Positions 7,020 through 7,680 of a DNA stretch of 7,680 bases are shown in pieces (within the stretch, counting starts at the first letter, position 1; each line of letters opens with the position of its first letter). This DNA is from Actinomycetota bacterium (GTDB taxonomy: Bacteria > Actinomycetota > Humimicrobiia > Humimicrobiales > Humimicrobiaceae). The stretch lies in NCBI GenBank assembly GCA_016927635.1, contig JAFGMJ010000004.1, forward strand, positions 1-7,680, read 5' to 3'. The translations under genes and the position numbers were made by a program. The notes beneath the pieces were generated by a model. That model did no database searches. It had not been told where the DNA came from and saw nothing but the letters and a program-made list of their open reading frames with translations.

Positions 7020-7680
7020 CGGGCAGCAACCCCCTTTTTTTTAGAAGTTTAATTGTATGTTCTTGAATTATACCTGAAATATTTTTCACGCTATCTTTAG
7101 CATCTATTAAAATTATCCTGTCTTTAAACATTTTTGCCAAAGCAATATAGCCTTTCATAAGTTTTATCTTAAATTCATCTTTTTCATGTTCTATCCTGTC
7201 TCTTTTTTTCATCTGGGCATTCATTCTTTTTTCACTGTCAGAAATTTCAAGGGTCAGTAAAAATGTTATATCAGGGGCAATGCCCCTTGTTGCCCAGAGG
7301 CTTAAATCAAGAATTTTCTTAACCCCCAGCCCTCTTGCTATACCCTGGTATGCAAGAGTTGAATCAAAAAACCTGTCACAAATAATAATACTTCCTTTTT
7401 CAATATTAGGGATAATTACTTTGTCTGTTAGCTCTGCCCTGGCAGCTTCAAAAAGCAGTGTTTCAGCTCTTGGACAGAGGTTCTGGTTTTGCGGATCAAG
7501 CAGAATATCCCTTATCCTGTCTCCCACATCCGTTCCTCCTGGTTCCCTTGTTATAACAGCTTCAATGCTGAGTGACTGCAGAAAATTTTTCAATAATTCT
7601 ATCTGTGTTGTCTTGCCTGAACCGTCAATGCCTTCAAAGGTTATAAATATGCCCCCTGGCTTTGTTTTTTGCCTGGAATC
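7006..7680 (-). CDS. tmk: Thymidylate kinase, 5' end beyond the window
   Basis: Phosphorylates dTMP to dTDP for DNA synthesis. The reading frame is open to the window edge with no ATG, GTG or TTG upstream of 7593, and the P-loop GIDGSGKTT is encoded at 7606-7632. The TTG at 7593 lies downstream of the P-loop and cannot be the true start; the real one must be just past 7680. Of the 224 codons present (numbered from the edge), the P-loop is at 17-25, REPGGTDVGDRI at 45-56, the DRFFDSTLAYQG nucleotide-monophosphate region at about 102-113 and the LID segment KKRDRIEHE near 158-166. Arginines in the LID and none in the P-loop indicate the bacterial type II enzyme. Only a short N-terminal leader is missing. 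The 3' end overlaps holB by 14 bases, suggesting translational coupling. The neighbouring holB is a common partner in bacterial genomes. Confidence 0.95.
   Translation of the reverse strand, partial: DSRQKTKPGGIFITFEGIDGSGKTTQIELLKNFLQSLSIEAVITREPGGTDVGDRIRDILLDPQNQNLCPRAETLLFEAARAELTDKVIIPNIEKGSIIICDRFFDSTLAYQGIARGLGVKKILDLSLWATRGIAPDITFLLTLEISDSEKRMNAQMKKRDRIEHEKDEFKIKLMKGYIALAKMFKDRIILIDAKDSVKNISGIIQEHTIKLLKKRGLLPVAAK
7030..7042 (-). promoter_or_regulatory. A8G5 run in tmk, likely ribosome-binding site of holB
   Basis: The minus strand reads eight A then five G near the 3' end of tmk. The G run is the only purine-rich site near the TTG start of holB (10 bases away). The adjacent A run is a homopolymer of the kind that can cause transcriptional slippage. 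Function as a ribosome-binding site is inferred from position and composition. Confidence 0.4.

Noticed and set aside
7006..7593. Thymidylate kinase starting at the TTG at 7593
   Set aside because: This start would remove the P-loop encoded at 7606-7632, which is intact and in frame; the gene continues off the window edge.

Overview
This is a compact, AT-rich bacterial chromosomal segment of nine protein or RNA genes with very short intergenic gaps. I see no insertion sequence, CRISPR array, prophage gene or rRNA, and no stretch over 300 bases without a gene. The machinery is bacterial: a DNA polymerase III delta-prime subunit, thymidylate kinase, a RicT/PSP1 protein and a tRNA with an encoded CCA end. 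The set thymidylate kinase, delta-prime, PSP1 protein is a familiar chromosomal neighbourhood in Firmicutes and in some deep Actinobacteria. The basic, charged linker in the delta-prime protein and the tRNA-Thr just downstream recall actinobacterial holB loci, so a low-GC, uncultivated actinobacterial-type lineage is possible. That placement is inference and weakly held.

The left part (1-3028, plus strand) holds a short PadR-type regulator, a nicotinamidase-like hydrolase, a nicotinate phosphoribosyltransferase of the archaeal-like class with a C-terminal zinc ribbon, and a TetR-type regulator. The two middle enzymes sit 17 bases apart and form a complete deamidating salvage route: nicotinamide to nicotinate to nicotinate mononucleotide, feeding NAD synthesis. 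The TetR gene has an AT-only perfect palindrome just upstream, which could be its operator.

The right part (3057-7680, minus strand, convergent with the TetR gene across 28 bases) reads in transcription order tmk (5' end beyond the window), holB, ricT, tRNA-Thr(CGU), argS. Spacing is tight: tmk and holB overlap by 14 bases, holB and ricT are 14 bases apart, ricT overlaps the tRNA by 10 bases, and argS begins 73 bases after the tRNA. This looks like one transcript combining dTTP supply, the replicative clamp loader, an Fe-S RNA-processing accessory protein, a tRNA and a tRNA synthetase.

The most notable structure is the ricT/tRNA overlap. The ricT stop codon is made from tRNA nucleotides 8-10, so cutting out the tRNA would leave ricT mRNA without a stop codon. 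I did not find a clearly new multi-gene system; most of the window is core housekeeping.
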